Shown piece by piece: positions 38,138 to 47,540 of a stretch of 64,000 bases of DNA. The first letter of the stretch is position 1; every line of letters starts with the position of its first letter. The position numbers were made by a program, and so were the translations under genes. The stretch lies in assembly GCF_008364765.1 (NCBI RefSeq), contig NZ_VTUY01000013.1, positions 34,938-98,937 on the forward strand. The letters run 5' to 3'. Under the pieces are notes generated by a model. It worked only from the letters and a program-made list of their open reading frames with translations, was not told the origin of the DNA and ran no database searches. Source of the stretch: Bacillus sp. CH30_1T. Its GTDB lineage: Bacteria; Bacillota; Bacilli; Bacillales; Bacillaceae_B.

Positions 38138-39502
38138 TTAACCAACAATTAAGCTAGAAACTCTAATGGTGGGCTGGCCAATTGTTACCGGTATAATCCC
38201 GCTTATTGAATTACATAAGCCAGCTTCAATCTTCAAATCATTGCCTACCATATCAATATCTTTTAGAACAGTCTTACTGTTACCAATTATTTTTGTATCT
38301 TTTATGGGGTATTTTATAATTCCGTTTTCTATAAAATAGCCTTCTACAATTGAAAAATTAAAATTGCCTGTTTTCGGATTTACAGAACCCCCACCAATAG
38401 TCTTGACATATATTCCTCGTGCTGTACTATTCAATATAGCTTCAGGAGTATGTTCTCCTGCCTTCAAATATGTATTTGACATCCTAGCTGTAGGTTGGTA
38501 TCTAAAGGATTGTCTCCTAGAGGAACCATTATTTTTTATTCCTAACTCTAACGAGGATTTATAATCTACCAAGTAATTTTGTAATACTCCATCTTCAATT
38601 AAGATATTATTTCTTGTAACATAACCTTCATCATCAATACGAGTTGTTCCCCAACTATTGCTGAGAGCTCCATTATCTACATATGTAATATGTTCTGAAG
38701 CTATTTTTTCACCTATAGCTTCTTGAAAAATCGAATTTTTTTTTGAGATTGTACCTGCCTCTAATGCATGACCACAAGCCTCATGGAATAATACTCCTCC
38801 GCTTCCATTCCCAATAATTACTGGCATTTTTCCACTAGGAGGTTTTTTACTACTTAACTTATTAACAGCCATTAATGCAGACTTCTTGGCTGATTGAATA
38901 ATGAACTTGTTAGAAAAATGATTCAGGTCATTTGAAAAGCCGGGTGAATACACTCCTGTTTCTATTCTATTCCCCTGAGTAGCTACAGTTTCAATTCCAA
39001 ATCTTGTACGTACCCTTACCTCAGAGACGTTAATTCCATTCGTATTGGCTATACCTACTTTTTGTATTGAATCCTTATAGTAAACTTCAACATGATCGAT
39101 TTCCTTATGAGCAAAAAGGGCTTCCTCGTATGCCAAACGTGCTTTTATATGTTTTTCTGTCTCTTTAATCTCCTTATTATCAATAAAATTAAATGCTGTA
39201 ACACCTTGTTTAGATTCATCATAATTAACAGGATATAAAGAGTTGGCATCCTTGCAGAAACTATTTAGAGAACTAATTAATTTATCTCTAATAAGATTTG
39301 TTGAAAAAAAATAAGAAGCCTTTTCATTATTAATAATTCGCACCCCCACACCTATATCTCTTCCAGCAATGGGGTGTACGACTTTATTATTCCGAACAGT
39401 AAAGGCGTTTTTTGTTGTGTCCTCAAAAAAAACTTCTACAAATTGGTTTCCGTTAGATAAACCAATATTAAAAATATCTTCTATTGTGTTTTTTGAAATC
39501 AT
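38138..39502 (-). CDS. TldD-like metallopeptidase
   Basis: The 454-residue U62 peptidase has the zinc motif HEACGH (His240, Glu241, His245) in GVLFHEACGHALEAG and the C-terminal GGGSVNPKTGNFNF region. It is the catalytic half of the TldD-TldE pair. It overlaps the S9 peptidase stop by four bases (ATGA) and is followed by tldE. In E. coli this pair matures microcin B17 and CcdA; Bacillus chromosomes do not usually need them, so a dedicated role in peptide maturation is likely. Confidence 0.9.
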   Translation of the reverse strand: MISKNTIEDIFNIGLSNGNQFVEVFFEDTTKNAFTVRNNKVVHPIAGRDIGVGVRIINNEKASYFFSTNLIRDKLISSLNSFCKDANSLYPVNYDESKQGVTAFNFIDNKEIKETEKHIKARLAYEEALFAHKEIDHVEVYYKDSIQKVGIANTNGINVSEVRVRTRFGIETVATQGNRIETGVYSPGFSNDLNHFSNKFIIQSAKKSALMAVNKLSSKKPPSGKMPVIIGNGSGGVLFHEACGHALEAGTISKKNSIFQEAIGEKIASEHITYVDNGALSNSWGTTRIDDEGYVTRNNILIEDGVLQNYLVDYKSSLELGIKNNGSSRRQSFRYQPTARMSNTYLKAGEHTPEAILNSTARGIYVKTIGGGSVNPKTGNFNFSIVEGYFIENGIIKYPIKDTKIIGNSKTVLKDIDMVGNDLKIEAGLCNSISGIIPVTIGQPTIRVSSLIVG

Positions 39503-41304
39503 AAGTCTGACTCCTGCAGGGAGTTAACTTGGGATATTTCTTCACATTCAGCTATAAAGCTATTAATTTTTTCTAAATACTTAGCTTGATTTTCTAAAGA
39601 AACGATACTATGTCCCTCATTTTCAAAGAAAAAGTAATCGAACTGCTTATTGTACTTTCTTAGTTTATTCACTAGTATTTCTGATTGATTTATTTTAACT
39701 CTTGGGTCATTTTTTCCATGGAAAATCAAAACAGGTTTTTTAATTTTATTAATATGATAGATTGGTGAATTCATTTTTAATTTTCCAATCTCCTTAATAG
39801 GGTCACCAATAAAATCAATTAACATTTCTCTCCAATGTTTAGGTGCATCTAAAATATACCTTTCTAAATCTGTTGGTCCACAAACACTAATACAGCCTAT
39901 CCCGATTTCTTGATATTTAATAATTAACATCTGGGCTAAGTACCCACCAAAACTCCGTCCCATAATAATTGGTTTATCAAAAGAATAAAAATCTTGTAGA
40001 TATTTAAAACCCATCACTATATCTGCTAGAGCTCCTTCTATCCAGTTCTTTTTACCAAGTTCAAGGAACTCTTTTCCATACCCTGATGATCCTCGATAAT
40101 TAGGACAAAAGATGCTATAGCCCTCTTTAAGAAACAATTTAAAATGAGGTTCTTTGGTGAATTCTTTTTCAGAATGATTAGGCCCCCCATGAATCCAAAT
40201 CAAAAGCTTTCCACTTTTATCTTTCGGTTGATGCAATAACCCTTCAATTTCTAGTCCGTCAAATGAGGTATATTTGAGTCTTTCAATAGATGCCTCTACA
40301 TATGTTTCATTTAAATAGTTAGTAAGATTTAAGTACTTATTATCACTTAATAAAAATAAATTTGTTGTGTGGTTTGCGGAACTTCCTATCACAATTAAGG
40401 TCCCATGATTCATAGAAAAACCTTCAACTATAGAAATATCTTCAGCCATTTTTCTATACTTTTTTGTTATGATATTATACCGGTAGATATAATCTCGAGT
40501 GCCGGTAGTTGTGGAGAAAATAAGCTCATTTGTTACCTTATCTATATCCAACATTCTTATATTCTCATTTTGAAGCTTAAATAAAGTCTTAAGCGACTGT
40601 TCTTTCATATTATAAATTGCTAAATAGGCATACTCTTCTCTATAGTTAGTTACCAATAAAAGCTCATTATTAGATATGAAAGCTGTATCAAACACTGTAA
40701 ACGAACCTTCTTCTTTGCAACTGAATATATCTTTCCACTCGTCATCAACTTTTAAATAGGGTAAACATTGAGAGTTGTTAATATGCTTAAAATACAAAAG
40801 CTTTTTCTCATCTGGACTTATATCATAAATATGTGTTGGATACCCATTTCCCTCATGTAGGAGTTGTAAGGCTTCACTTTTAAAGTGATATTGATAAGTA
40901 TTAAAGTACTGTTGATTAACTACATTTGAACTAAAAATCAAGGTGCTGCCATCCTTACTTACTTGAGGAAAATATATGTTAGACATCTCTCTACCTTTGA
41001 ATTGTTTTAGCTCTTTATTTGTTATATTAAAATGGTACAAAAGATTATTTTCCTTTCCCTTTTCATCCATTACCAAAAGTAATTCTTCTGTGGATAAAGG
41101 CAGAATGGATAAACATTTATTCTCAAGGGAAAGAAGGAATTCACCATCACTAAAACTTCCATTAATTTGTTTCTGACTATATAAATGATAGATGCCGTTC
41201 TTATTTGTTAAGTAAAACAACACTTTATCTTGGTTTTCATAAGTAAAGTATTCTATTTTTTCTTCTGTTATTAAGTTAATCAATTTTTCCTGCTGTAGAG
41301 TCAT
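39499..41304 (-). CDS. S9 family prolyl-oligopeptidase-like serine peptidase
   Basis: The 601-residue cytoplasmic protein has an N-terminal beta-propeller-like region (about 1-340) and an alpha/beta hydrolase domain with Ser451 in MGRSFGGY, Asp533 in GKNDPRV and His565 in EGHSIV. It also has WIHGGPNHSEKEF and PNYRGSSGYG, typical of the S9C acylaminoacyl-peptidase branch. It has no signal peptide. S9 enzymes cut short peptides, so it could trim leader or degrade immature product. It overlaps both neighbours by ATGA junctions. Confidence 0.9.
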   Translation of the reverse strand: MTLQQEKLINLITEEKIEYFTYENQDKVLFYLTNKNGIYHLYSQKQINGSFSDGEFLLSLENKCLSILPLSTEELLLVMDEKGKENNLLYHFNITNKELKQFKGREMSNIYFPQVSKDGSTLIFSSNVVNQQYFNTYQYHFKSEALQLLHEGNGYPTHIYDISPDEKKLLYFKHINNSQCLPYLKVDDEWKDIFSCKEEGSFTVFDTAFISNNELLLVTNYREEYAYLAIYNMKEQSLKTLFKLQNENIRMLDIDKVTNELIFSTTTGTRDYIYRYNIITKKYRKMAEDISIVEGFSMNHGTLIVIGSSANHTTNLFLLSDNKYLNLTNYLNETYVEASIERLKYTSFDGLEIEGLLHQPKDKSGKLLIWIHGGPNHSEKEFTKEPHFKLFLKEGYSIFCPNYRGSSGYGKEFLELGKKNWIEGALADIVMGFKYLQDFYSFDKPIIMGRSFGGYLAQMLIIKYQEIGIGCISVCGPTDLERYILDAPKHWREMLIDFIGDPIKEIGKLKMNSPIYHINKIKKPVLIFHGKNDPRVKINQSEILVNKLRKYNKQFDYFFFENEGHSIVSLENQAKYLEKINSFIAECEEISQVNSLQESDL

Positions 41305-43466
41305 ATGACTATAAACTCCTTGTCCTTTAAATCAATTTCATAACTACCATTTAAATCATTCAATAATAATATTTGATCGAGCTTTTCCTGCAATCTACCT
41401 TCATAGGTTTTAATATCAATTTGGGTTAAGTCTTCTTCAGATAATGATTTTATGTTTTTACGTATTTTTACATTTAAATTTTCCGCGTTAATTACATAAT
41501 TGATTTGCTCAATAAAAGAATTCCACCTTTTTTGTATATATATATTGGAGTACCTTAAATAAATCTTAGAACCTATTAGTTCAGATAATCTATTGTTATC
41601 ATCAATGGCCGGGTTATTATAATTTTCATTATTAACAAAACCAATTGCTTTTGTGCCATGTTGGCTTTCACAATCAGTAGCAAAAACGAATAAACAATTA
41701 CTTAAAGTGAAATAGTTATCATTTGCATCCTTTACTTTACCTTCTTTAATTAAGGTGACTATGTAATCTAAAAACTGATTACTAGCAAACCCAATATTTC
41801 GAATGACAATCACTCGATAAGGTGATTGTTTAATTCTTTCAGCTAAGGAACTCTTGTTAATCGAATAATTCTGATTAAATATATTATAAGCAGTTGCTTC
41901 TTCTAGCTTACTCGCGGCATTAATAATAATTGGGTCTTTTCCATGTAATTTTTCAGATATAATAGTTGAGAAATCTTCTATGGTCTCTGAATTACCACTT
42001 AGATATAAAGTAGTTGGTTCAACTCTTTTTCCAAAAGGACTATTATACTTTTTTAGAATGTTAATTATTTGATTTAATGCCACTTGATCAAATACTTCTA
42101 TTAATTCATGTTTTATATTCTGTATTAATCTATATGTCTTTTTATTATATAAATCTGAAGTAACTCCAAATATTTTCTCAAATGTATAAAAAATATGTTT
42201 CTCCAATAACACCTTGTCACCTTCTAAAGAGGCTACAGCAGCAGCTTCATCTAATATGTCGAAAGCTTTGTCTGGAAACTGCCTATTTTTAATAAATTCA
42301 TTACTAATATTTATTATTTCTCTTATTTCTCTTTCACTAATTTTAATTCTATGATGATTTTCATAATTCTTTTTTGCTTTTATAAGAATTTGGGTTGTAC
42401 TTTCTAATGATGGTTCCTCTACTTTAATTGGATGAAATCTTCGCTCTAATGCTAAATCCTTTTCTATATAAGTCTTATATTCTTTCGTAGTTGTAGCACC
42501 AATTAATTGAAAGTCCCCTCTTGCAAGAGCGGGCTTAAGTATGTTTGCAGCATCTACTGTACCCTCAACTCCACCAGCTCCAACAATCATGTGAATCTCA
42601 TCAATAAATAATACTACGTTTTTTAAACTACTAGCTTCTTGTATAATCTGAGTAAGCCTTTCTTCAAATTCTCCTCTATATTTAGTTCCAGCAATAAGAC
42701 TGCCTATATCCAGAGAAATAATATTCAGATCCTTAAATTTGCTATTTTTGCTTTTCAAAATCTCTAAAGCAATCCCTTCAACAATCGCAGTCTTACCTAC
42801 TCCTGGTTCTCCGACTAAGACGGGATTATTTTTAGATTTACGAGATAAAACTTGCAGCACTCTTTGTATTTCACTATCTCTTTCATAAGCCGGTGTATAT
42901 TTGCCTAGCTGAGCATTCAAGGTAATATCCTTACCATACTTATTAAGTGTTTTAAGGTTTTTAATATTGTTTGAAAGTGTTTTTTTCTCCTTATAACCTT
43001 TAGGGAATTGTACTTTTCCACCAACAATTCTTTGGCCATTATAGTAGTCTTTTAATAAGAGAAAATTTAAACGATCAGAATTTGTTTTATGTTTCGAGAG
43101 GACCCTAAATACTTCATTATTCTTGTGTTTCATAATTGCTACTATTATGAGTTCTGTGGTTATTTTCTCCAAACCAATACACTTTGTTTCTTTTTCTGCA
43201 GTTTCAATTATCTGTTCAAAAGTAAATGAGAATTGATCATTTCCAGTTTCTTCTTTAATTATTGACTCTTGTTCAATATCTGAAATTATTTTAGAAACAT
43301 TTCCAGAACATTGTTGTATATATTCTATTATCTTGTGATTATTATTTAGAATGGCTCTAAATAAGTGTTTTGTTTCGATATAATTAGCTTTAGTATCGTT
43401 TTGACTATATTCACTTGCTATTTCAAGTAAGCTTTCGAATGATGAATCAAAAATTTTCTCTCCCAT
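41301..43466 (-). CDS. ClpC-like AAA+ ATPase with inactive second ATPase ring
   Basis: The 721-residue protein has a Clp-N-like double repeat (about 1-140), then a full first AAA domain with Walker A GEPGVGKT (219-226), Walker B FIDE (287-290) and sensor region GATTTKEYKTYIEKD. The second AAA domain has lost both sites: LSGNSETIEDFS stands where Walker A should be and VIVIRNIGF replaces LLDEIEK. Yet IGF at 608-610 sits where ClpC carries its ClpP-docking VGF loop. It could therefore still feed ClpP, or act as an unfoldase for the operon's peptidases. It differs from housekeeping ClpC. Confidence 0.85.
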   Translation of the reverse strand: MGEKIFDSSFESLLEIASEYSQNDTKANYIETKHLFRAILNNNHKIIEYIQQCSGNVSKIISDIEQESIIKEETGNDQFSFTFEQIIETAEKETKCIGLEKITTELIIVAIMKHKNNEVFRVLSKHKTNSDRLNFLLLKDYYNGQRIVGGKVQFPKGYKEKKTLSNNIKNLKTLNKYGKDITLNAQLGKYTPAYERDSEIQRVLQVLSRKSKNNPVLVGEPGVGKTAIVEGIALEILKSKNSKFKDLNIISLDIGSLIAGTKYRGEFEERLTQIIQEASSLKNVVLFIDEIHMIVGAGGVEGTVDAANILKPALARGDFQLIGATTTKEYKTYIEKDLALERRFHPIKVEEPSLESTTQILIKAKKNYENHHRIKISEREIREIINISNEFIKNRQFPDKAFDILDEAAAVASLEGDKVLLEKHIFYTFEKIFGVTSDLYNKKTYRLIQNIKHELIEVFDQVALNQIINILKKYNSPFGKRVEPTTLYLSGNSETIEDFSTIISEKLHGKDPIIINAASKLEEATAYNIFNQNYSINKSSLAERIKQSPYRVIVIRNIGFASNQFLDYIVTLIKEGKVKDANDNYFTLSNCLFVFATDCESQHGTKAIGFVNNENYNNPAIDDNNRLSELIGSKIYLRYSNIYIQKRWNSFIEQINYVINAENLNVKIRKNIKSLSEEDLTQIDIKTYEGRLQEKLDQILLLNDLNGSYEIDLKDKEFIVI

Positions 43467-43479
43467 TTGATCACCTACA

Positions 43480-43845
43480 TTATAAATTTCTAGTTAACAT
43501 TGAAATTACTAGCAATGGTACTTCCTGATTTCTAATCTTTAATTTACTGGCTGCTTTATAAACCTTATCCATATTCTTTCTAATAGTTAACCTGCTATCC
43601 CCCATTGAAAATTCCATTTCAACTTCTTTTCTAAATTGCTTCATTACACTCTTCCCTATTTCAATTAAATCCTCAGAAAAAGTAATATTTTCTTTTTCTC
43701 GATGACTCAATGTTTCTGATAGTAACATTAATTGATTTAATGTTTCACAACTATAAGCCATCCCAAGCGCTTGATAAAGTAGCCGACTTTCAAAGATCAG
43801 TAAAGTAAATGCCTTTTCTTCAATTTCACTTTTTTCCAGTATCAA
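43480..43845 (-). CDS. unknown 121-aa helical protein
   Basis: The all-helical soluble protein runs from LEKSEIEEKAFTLLIFESRL to VPLLVISMLTRNL, with no motif I recognise. It lies 13 bp upstream of the ClpC-like gene in the same operon. By position it could be an adaptor for that ATPase, as MecA or McsB are for ClpC; this rests on context only. Confidence 0.6.
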   Translation of the reverse strand: MILEKSEIEEKAFTLLIFESRLLYQALGMAYSCETLNQLMLLSETLSHREKENITFSEDLIEIGKSVMKQFRKEVEMEFSMGDSRLTIRKNMDKVYKAASKLKIRNQEVPLLVISMLTRNL

Positions 43846-43867
43846 TTTGATTCACTCTCCTATTGTT

Positions 43868-45244
43868 TTAATTTGTTACTGGGTTAATGCGACTCCAATT
43901 GGTTAACTTCTTTAACTTTTTATTTTTTTTATTTATTATCCCTTCACGCATAGCTATCTCACTAAATATTCTTTCAGCAGAAATTCTTGCACCGTCAATA
44001 TTTTTTGCAGCAGGGCCTAAGCTTAATGCACTTTGTGAACTAGCAACAAATATGTTTTTATTATGTTTAAGCTCTAGTGTTTCATCTGAAAGAACTGGAA
44101 AGTCATTGAAGAGATCATATTCACTATTTGTAAACTCTGGAAAACTTGAAATAGCTAATCCTATCGCACTAATAACAAGATCACTACTTAACTCTATGTC
44201 GTTTGATAGTTTTATTGTTTTATGTTTTTTATTGTCTTCGGAAATATCTATAATACCTTCCCCTTCAATAATGTTTAATTGCTTCGTTTCTTTATACTCT
44301 TGAAAGATTTCATAATGTTCTAGCATCGCACTTCCCTTATAGATTTCTTTAATTTTATTTATTCTTTCAGATAATGATAATTTCATATATGGTAGAAAGC
44401 CTTCATCTCTCCAATATTTGTGTGGAATATCTGTACAAGCATACCTTTCTTCATCTCGTATAATCCAATTAACCCTTTTACCGTTCTTCAGACATTCAAG
44501 AATAATATGCGCGGCTGTATTTCCACCACCAATAACACTCACAGTATTACTTTCATTGTTTAAGTAGCTGCTTATATCAGCTTCATATGCATTGATAACT
44601 AAGTTACTGTATTGAACTTCTTTAGATTTTTGACCTAAAGCTAATATTACATATTTTGTTTTTATTGAACTTCCGCTTTTACTAATCAACGTCCAAGTCC
44701 CATCGGTATTTTGTTCTACTTTCGCTAAATCGAATTTAAAGCCTCTATTATGTAGATTATGAGCTTTAACCACATGGTTAACATGAGATAAAAACAAATC
44801 TAATGGCGGTAATGACCTTTCACTCATTCTAGCCAAATGAAGCTGTTTTTTTTCGATTTCACTTAATTCATCAATAGCAAGCCTTCCGAAATCTGCCAAG
44901 GATAAATCTTCAGATGGAGCCAAATGATGAATATATGAACTTCTCATTACTTTTTGTTTAACATTCTTAGTTCGTTTATAGAAATTTTCTGCAAACATTT
45001 CATTAGTATCCAGTATTGCTATTTTTTCCTCAGAAAATCCGAGATGCCATGCACGAGCTGCTAGGGTAATTCCAGCTAATCCAGCTCCAACAATAACTAA
45101 CTCTGTAGTTTCAGGTACCTCGTCTATCGATCTTAAATATGGTAAATGTTTTATTGTGAAGGACCTATCTTTTGTTTTTTCTTCCATTAAACTGATGTCA
45201 ATACTTGGCCCTAAGACAGAATCACAATCATTTATATACTTCAT
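43868..45244 (-). CDS. FAD/NAD(P)-dependent oxidoreductase, N-hydroxylase-like
   Basis: The 458-residue flavoprotein has a FAD-binding motif GAGLAG (53-58) after a 45-residue N-terminal extension and a NADPH motif VIGGGNTAAH (237-246). A C-terminal ISAIGL stretch completes the fold. This two-dinucleotide layout is that of lysine/ornithine N-hydroxylases and other class B monooxygenases. It may hydroxylate an amine or oxidise the peptide product. Its start overlaps the MFS gene by 17 bp. Confidence 0.8.
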   Translation of the reverse strand: MKYINDCDSVLGPSIDISLMEEKTKDRSFTIKHLPYLRSIDEVPETTELVIVGAGLAGITLAARAWHLGFSEEKIAILDTNEMFAENFYKRTKNVKQKVMRSSYIHHLAPSEDLSLADFGRLAIDELSEIEKKQLHLARMSERSLPPLDLFLSHVNHVVKAHNLHNRGFKFDLAKVEQNTDGTWTLISKSGSSIKTKYVILALGQKSKEVQYSNLVINAYEADISSYLNNESNTVSVIGGGNTAAHIILECLKNGKRVNWIIRDEERYACTDIPHKYWRDEGFLPYMKLSLSERINKIKEIYKGSAMLEHYEIFQEYKETKQLNIIEGEGIIDISEDNKKHKTIKLSNDIELSSDLVISAIGLAISSFPEFTNSEYDLFNDFPVLSDETLELKHNKNIFVASSQSALSLGPAAKNIDGARISAERIFSEIAMREGIINKKNKKLKKLTNWSRINPVTN

Positions 45245-46520
45245 ATAATACCTCCTCCTTTTTCTTTTCTAGCTCTATTGGTTCCACTTTTGAGATTGGT
45301 TTATCTAATGACCGGTTGAAAATATAAAATAATCCTGTTGTAAAAATTAGTGCAGAGGTGATACCTAAAGGAATTCTACTTCCTATAAACTCTGCCAAGG
45401 TACTTGAAAAACTTGTTGCGAAGAGAATAGTTCCACTACTAACAATGACCCCTGCACTTCCAACTCTCGCTAAAAGTCTATCAGGTGTTATTGACTGCCT
45501 GGCTGTTCCATATAAAACAAATGCCATTGAGAGCGCTCCATCAAAAAAGAACATACCTATACAAAAAATGCCGAAGCTGGATGAGATAGTGATTAGAAAT
45601 ACTCCCAAGGATGAAACCATAAAAATCGAACCTAGTAATTTCCCCCAACCTATCTGCTTTACCTTAGCCATAACTACTACCCCTAGAAGGTTTCCTAATC
45701 CTGCACTTGAAAAGACAATTCCGACTAGAGTAGCATTTAACTCTAATTCTTGCTTAGTCAATACTAAAACAAGTAAGCCAACAGAGATTGTTGAAAAATA
45801 TAGTGTGAACTGAGTAAGTGTTAACAATCTTTGAATTTTATTACCCAATAAGTATTTAATCCCATCAAATGCTTCCAAAAAAGAACCCTTTAGCTTTTTA
45901 GTTCCTTCAATGGATTCTTGAGATTTTTTTTCCTTTTCAATAGGATCAAAACTGTAAGTTATAAATAAAATAGTTAAAAAAGATAAAAGAAATGAAAGCG
46001 CGTCAATTGAGAGAGTCCAGGCCGCTCCAATAAAGCTAATACTCAACCCTGCTAAAATTGGCCCAATTAAAGTACTAACCGCATCTGCCCCTTCAAATGA
46101 ATTATGTACATCTACAAGTCGCTCTCGACCAAATACTGCTGGAAGCATTGAATTAAAAGCTACCCTGAAAAATAAGCTTGCCATCCCTAGTAAAAACAAC
46201 AGCCCTCCTATTATAGGTAAGGTCAAATTATCAAAAAATGCAGCCACTACCAAGATAGCAACTGCAAGGAATTGGGTGAAATCCGCAAAAAGTGATACTA
46301 TTTTTTTATTTTTATTCTCAACCCAATTCCCTACAGGTACTGCAAGAATCATAGGTCCAATATGTTGGCAAATAATAACTAATCCTACTTTTAAAGGAGA
46401 ACCTGTTGCGTTCAGCACGATCCAAGGCAGAGCCAGTTCAGAAAACCTAGTACCAAATATGGTTAAAAACTGACCAAGCCACAATAGTCTGAAATTCTTG
46501 TCCTTAAAGATATTAAGCAT
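45228..46520 (-). CDS. MFS exporter
   Basis: The 430-residue protein with about twelve membrane segments has the MFS motif GNWVENKNKK after segment 2 and resembles the enterobactin-exporter/macrolide-efflux type (FRLLWLGQFLTIFGTRFSEL). It precedes the oxidoreductase gene, which it overlaps, in the peptide operon. It probably exports the product or gives self-protection. Confidence 0.85.
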   Translation of the reverse strand: MLNIFKDKNFRLLWLGQFLTIFGTRFSELALPWIVLNATGSPLKVGLVIICQHIGPMILAVPVGNWVENKNKKIVSLFADFTQFLAVAILVVAAFFDNLTLPIIGGLLFLLGMASLFFRVAFNSMLPAVFGRERLVDVHNSFEGADAVSTLIGPILAGLSISFIGAAWTLSIDALSFLLSFLTILFITYSFDPIEKEKKSQESIEGTKKLKGSFLEAFDGIKYLLGNKIQRLLTLTQFTLYFSTISVGLLVLVLTKQELELNATLVGIVFSSAGLGNLLGVVVMAKVKQIGWGKLLGSIFMVSSLGVFLITISSSFGIFCIGMFFFDGALSMAFVLYGTARQSITPDRLLARVGSAGVIVSSGTILFATSFSSTLAEFIGSRIPLGITSALIFTTGLFYIFNRSLDKPISKVEPIELEKKKEEVLYEVYK

Positions 46521-46600
46521 TTTTTCACTTCCTGTTTTTATTAACTAAGATACAGATAAGTAGTGATGGATATTTATTTAAAACAAGATAAGTATTAAGG

Positions 46601-47152
46601 TTACTTAACTAACTGTTCTTTAACAAATACTTCTGGCAAAGAAAGTTCTGTTACTGGAGTAATAACCTCCATTTTAGGATAAGAATCCTTGAAGTTACCG
46701 TTTTGAATCATGTTATCAAACTCCGGTAAATCCTCAGGAACCATTCTTGAGTGGGCTGCAATGATCTCTGGCATTTCAGTTTCAATCTTTGCAAACTTAA
46801 GAATAGGCTCACCAGGTCTAACTTCACCATTGTTTTCATGACCTCCACCATGGAAAATCACGCTATTTGATTCTTGAATGTAACGAGTGTAACCATAGTT
46901 TCTAGAAGTTAGTAGTTCAGGTTTTCCATCCTTCATTGGAATAGAGATACCTTCACCTAATTTCATTTGCCACGCTAACCATGGATTATCAGTTAAATTC
47001 GTTTCAGCTTTGATTAGTGTCCATTCACCAGCGCTTGGCAATGGCACACGCATAATAATTTGATACTCATCTGTATCAATACTCCCAGTAACAAGTACTA
47101 TTCTTCTTTCTTCATCAATTGCTGCAGACATATGAACATCAGTAGCTCTCAT
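46601..47152 (-). CDS. unknown 183-aa protein, first gene of the peptide operon
   Basis: I use the ATG at 47152 behind GGAGGGAATACTT. The protein is beta-rich (MRATDVHMSAAIDEERRIVL, then VPLPSAGEWTLIKAE) for about 140 residues. It ends with an extended acidic tail, FDNMIQNGNFKDSYPKMEVI onward. It has no signal peptide and no family I know. It shares a 215-bp promoter region with the divergent pheromone-like gene. It may be a product-binding or immunity protein or a large peptide substrate; none of these can be shown. Confidence 0.7.
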   Translation of the reverse strand: MRATDVHMSAAIDEERRIVLVTGSIDTDEYQIIMRVPLPSAGEWTLIKAETNLTDNPWLAWQMKLGEGISIPMKDGKPELLTSRNYGYTRYIQESNSVIFHGGGHENNGEVRPGEPILKFAKIETEMPEIIAAHSRMVPEDLPEFDNMIQNGNFKDSYPKMEVITPVTELSLPEVFVKEQLVK

Positions 47153-47367
47153 AAGTATTCCCTCCAAAAATGTTATGTTTTTCCACCACTACTTACCTTA
47201 TATTCAATCTAACACAGGCTAATAAACCTTTGTATTGATAAATAATTCGAATTTTTGATTAATTAACAATAGAATTTCTCTGAACTTTATCAACCCACCA
47301 CCCCTTCCATTTGTACTAATTTTACTGTAAAATTCCAGTGTAATTATACTTACATTGGAGGTAAAAA
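47153..47367. promoter_or_regulatory. shared divergent promoter region
   Basis: These 215 bp separate the divergent starts of the 183-aa gene and the pheromone-like gene. They are very AT-rich and contain the palindrome AATTCGAATT near 47246-47256. A regulator bound here could control peptide operon and signal together. Confidence 0.5.
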
Positions 47368-47496
47368 ATGAGAAAAACTATTTTGAAGTTAATTCTAATT
47401 ACTGGACTAGTACTTTCTGCTTTCAACTTTAATAGTTCTAATCTTTATTCTAGTGATCAAGATTATCCAGATCCTACTTCAACAACTCAAACATAA
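47368..47496 (+). CDS. 42-aa secreted peptide, candidate RNPP pheromone precursor
   Basis: The ATG at 47368 follows TTGGAGGT. The peptide has a signal-like N-terminus (MRKTILKLILITGLVLSAFN) and a short polar tail (SDQDYPDPTSTTQT). This is the layout of Phr, NprX and PapR precursors, in which a C-terminal oligopeptide is released outside and re-imported. It lies next to and convergent with the RNPP-type regulator gene at 47536-48789, its probable receptor. In known npr loci signal and receptor genes are codirectional, so the arrangement differs. Confidence 0.75.
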   Translation: MRKTILKLILITGLVLSAFNFNSSNLYSSDQDYPDPTSTTQT

Positions 47497-47502
47497 ATTA
47501 TA

Positions 47503-47540
47503 TAGAAAAAGAACGCCATATTTTGGCGTTCTTTTTTAAA
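47503..47540. terminator. bidirectional terminator between pheromone and regulator genes
   Basis: AAAGAACGCCA-TATT-TTGGCGTTCTTTTTT is a strong stem with T-runs on both strands. It separates the convergent genes and almost touches the regulator stop. Confidence 0.85.

Noticed and set aside
36763..39502. Housekeeping TldD/TldE
   Set aside because: They are embedded by ATGA overlaps in an operon with a peptidase, a Clp ATPase and small peptides on an island, which argues for a dedicated role.
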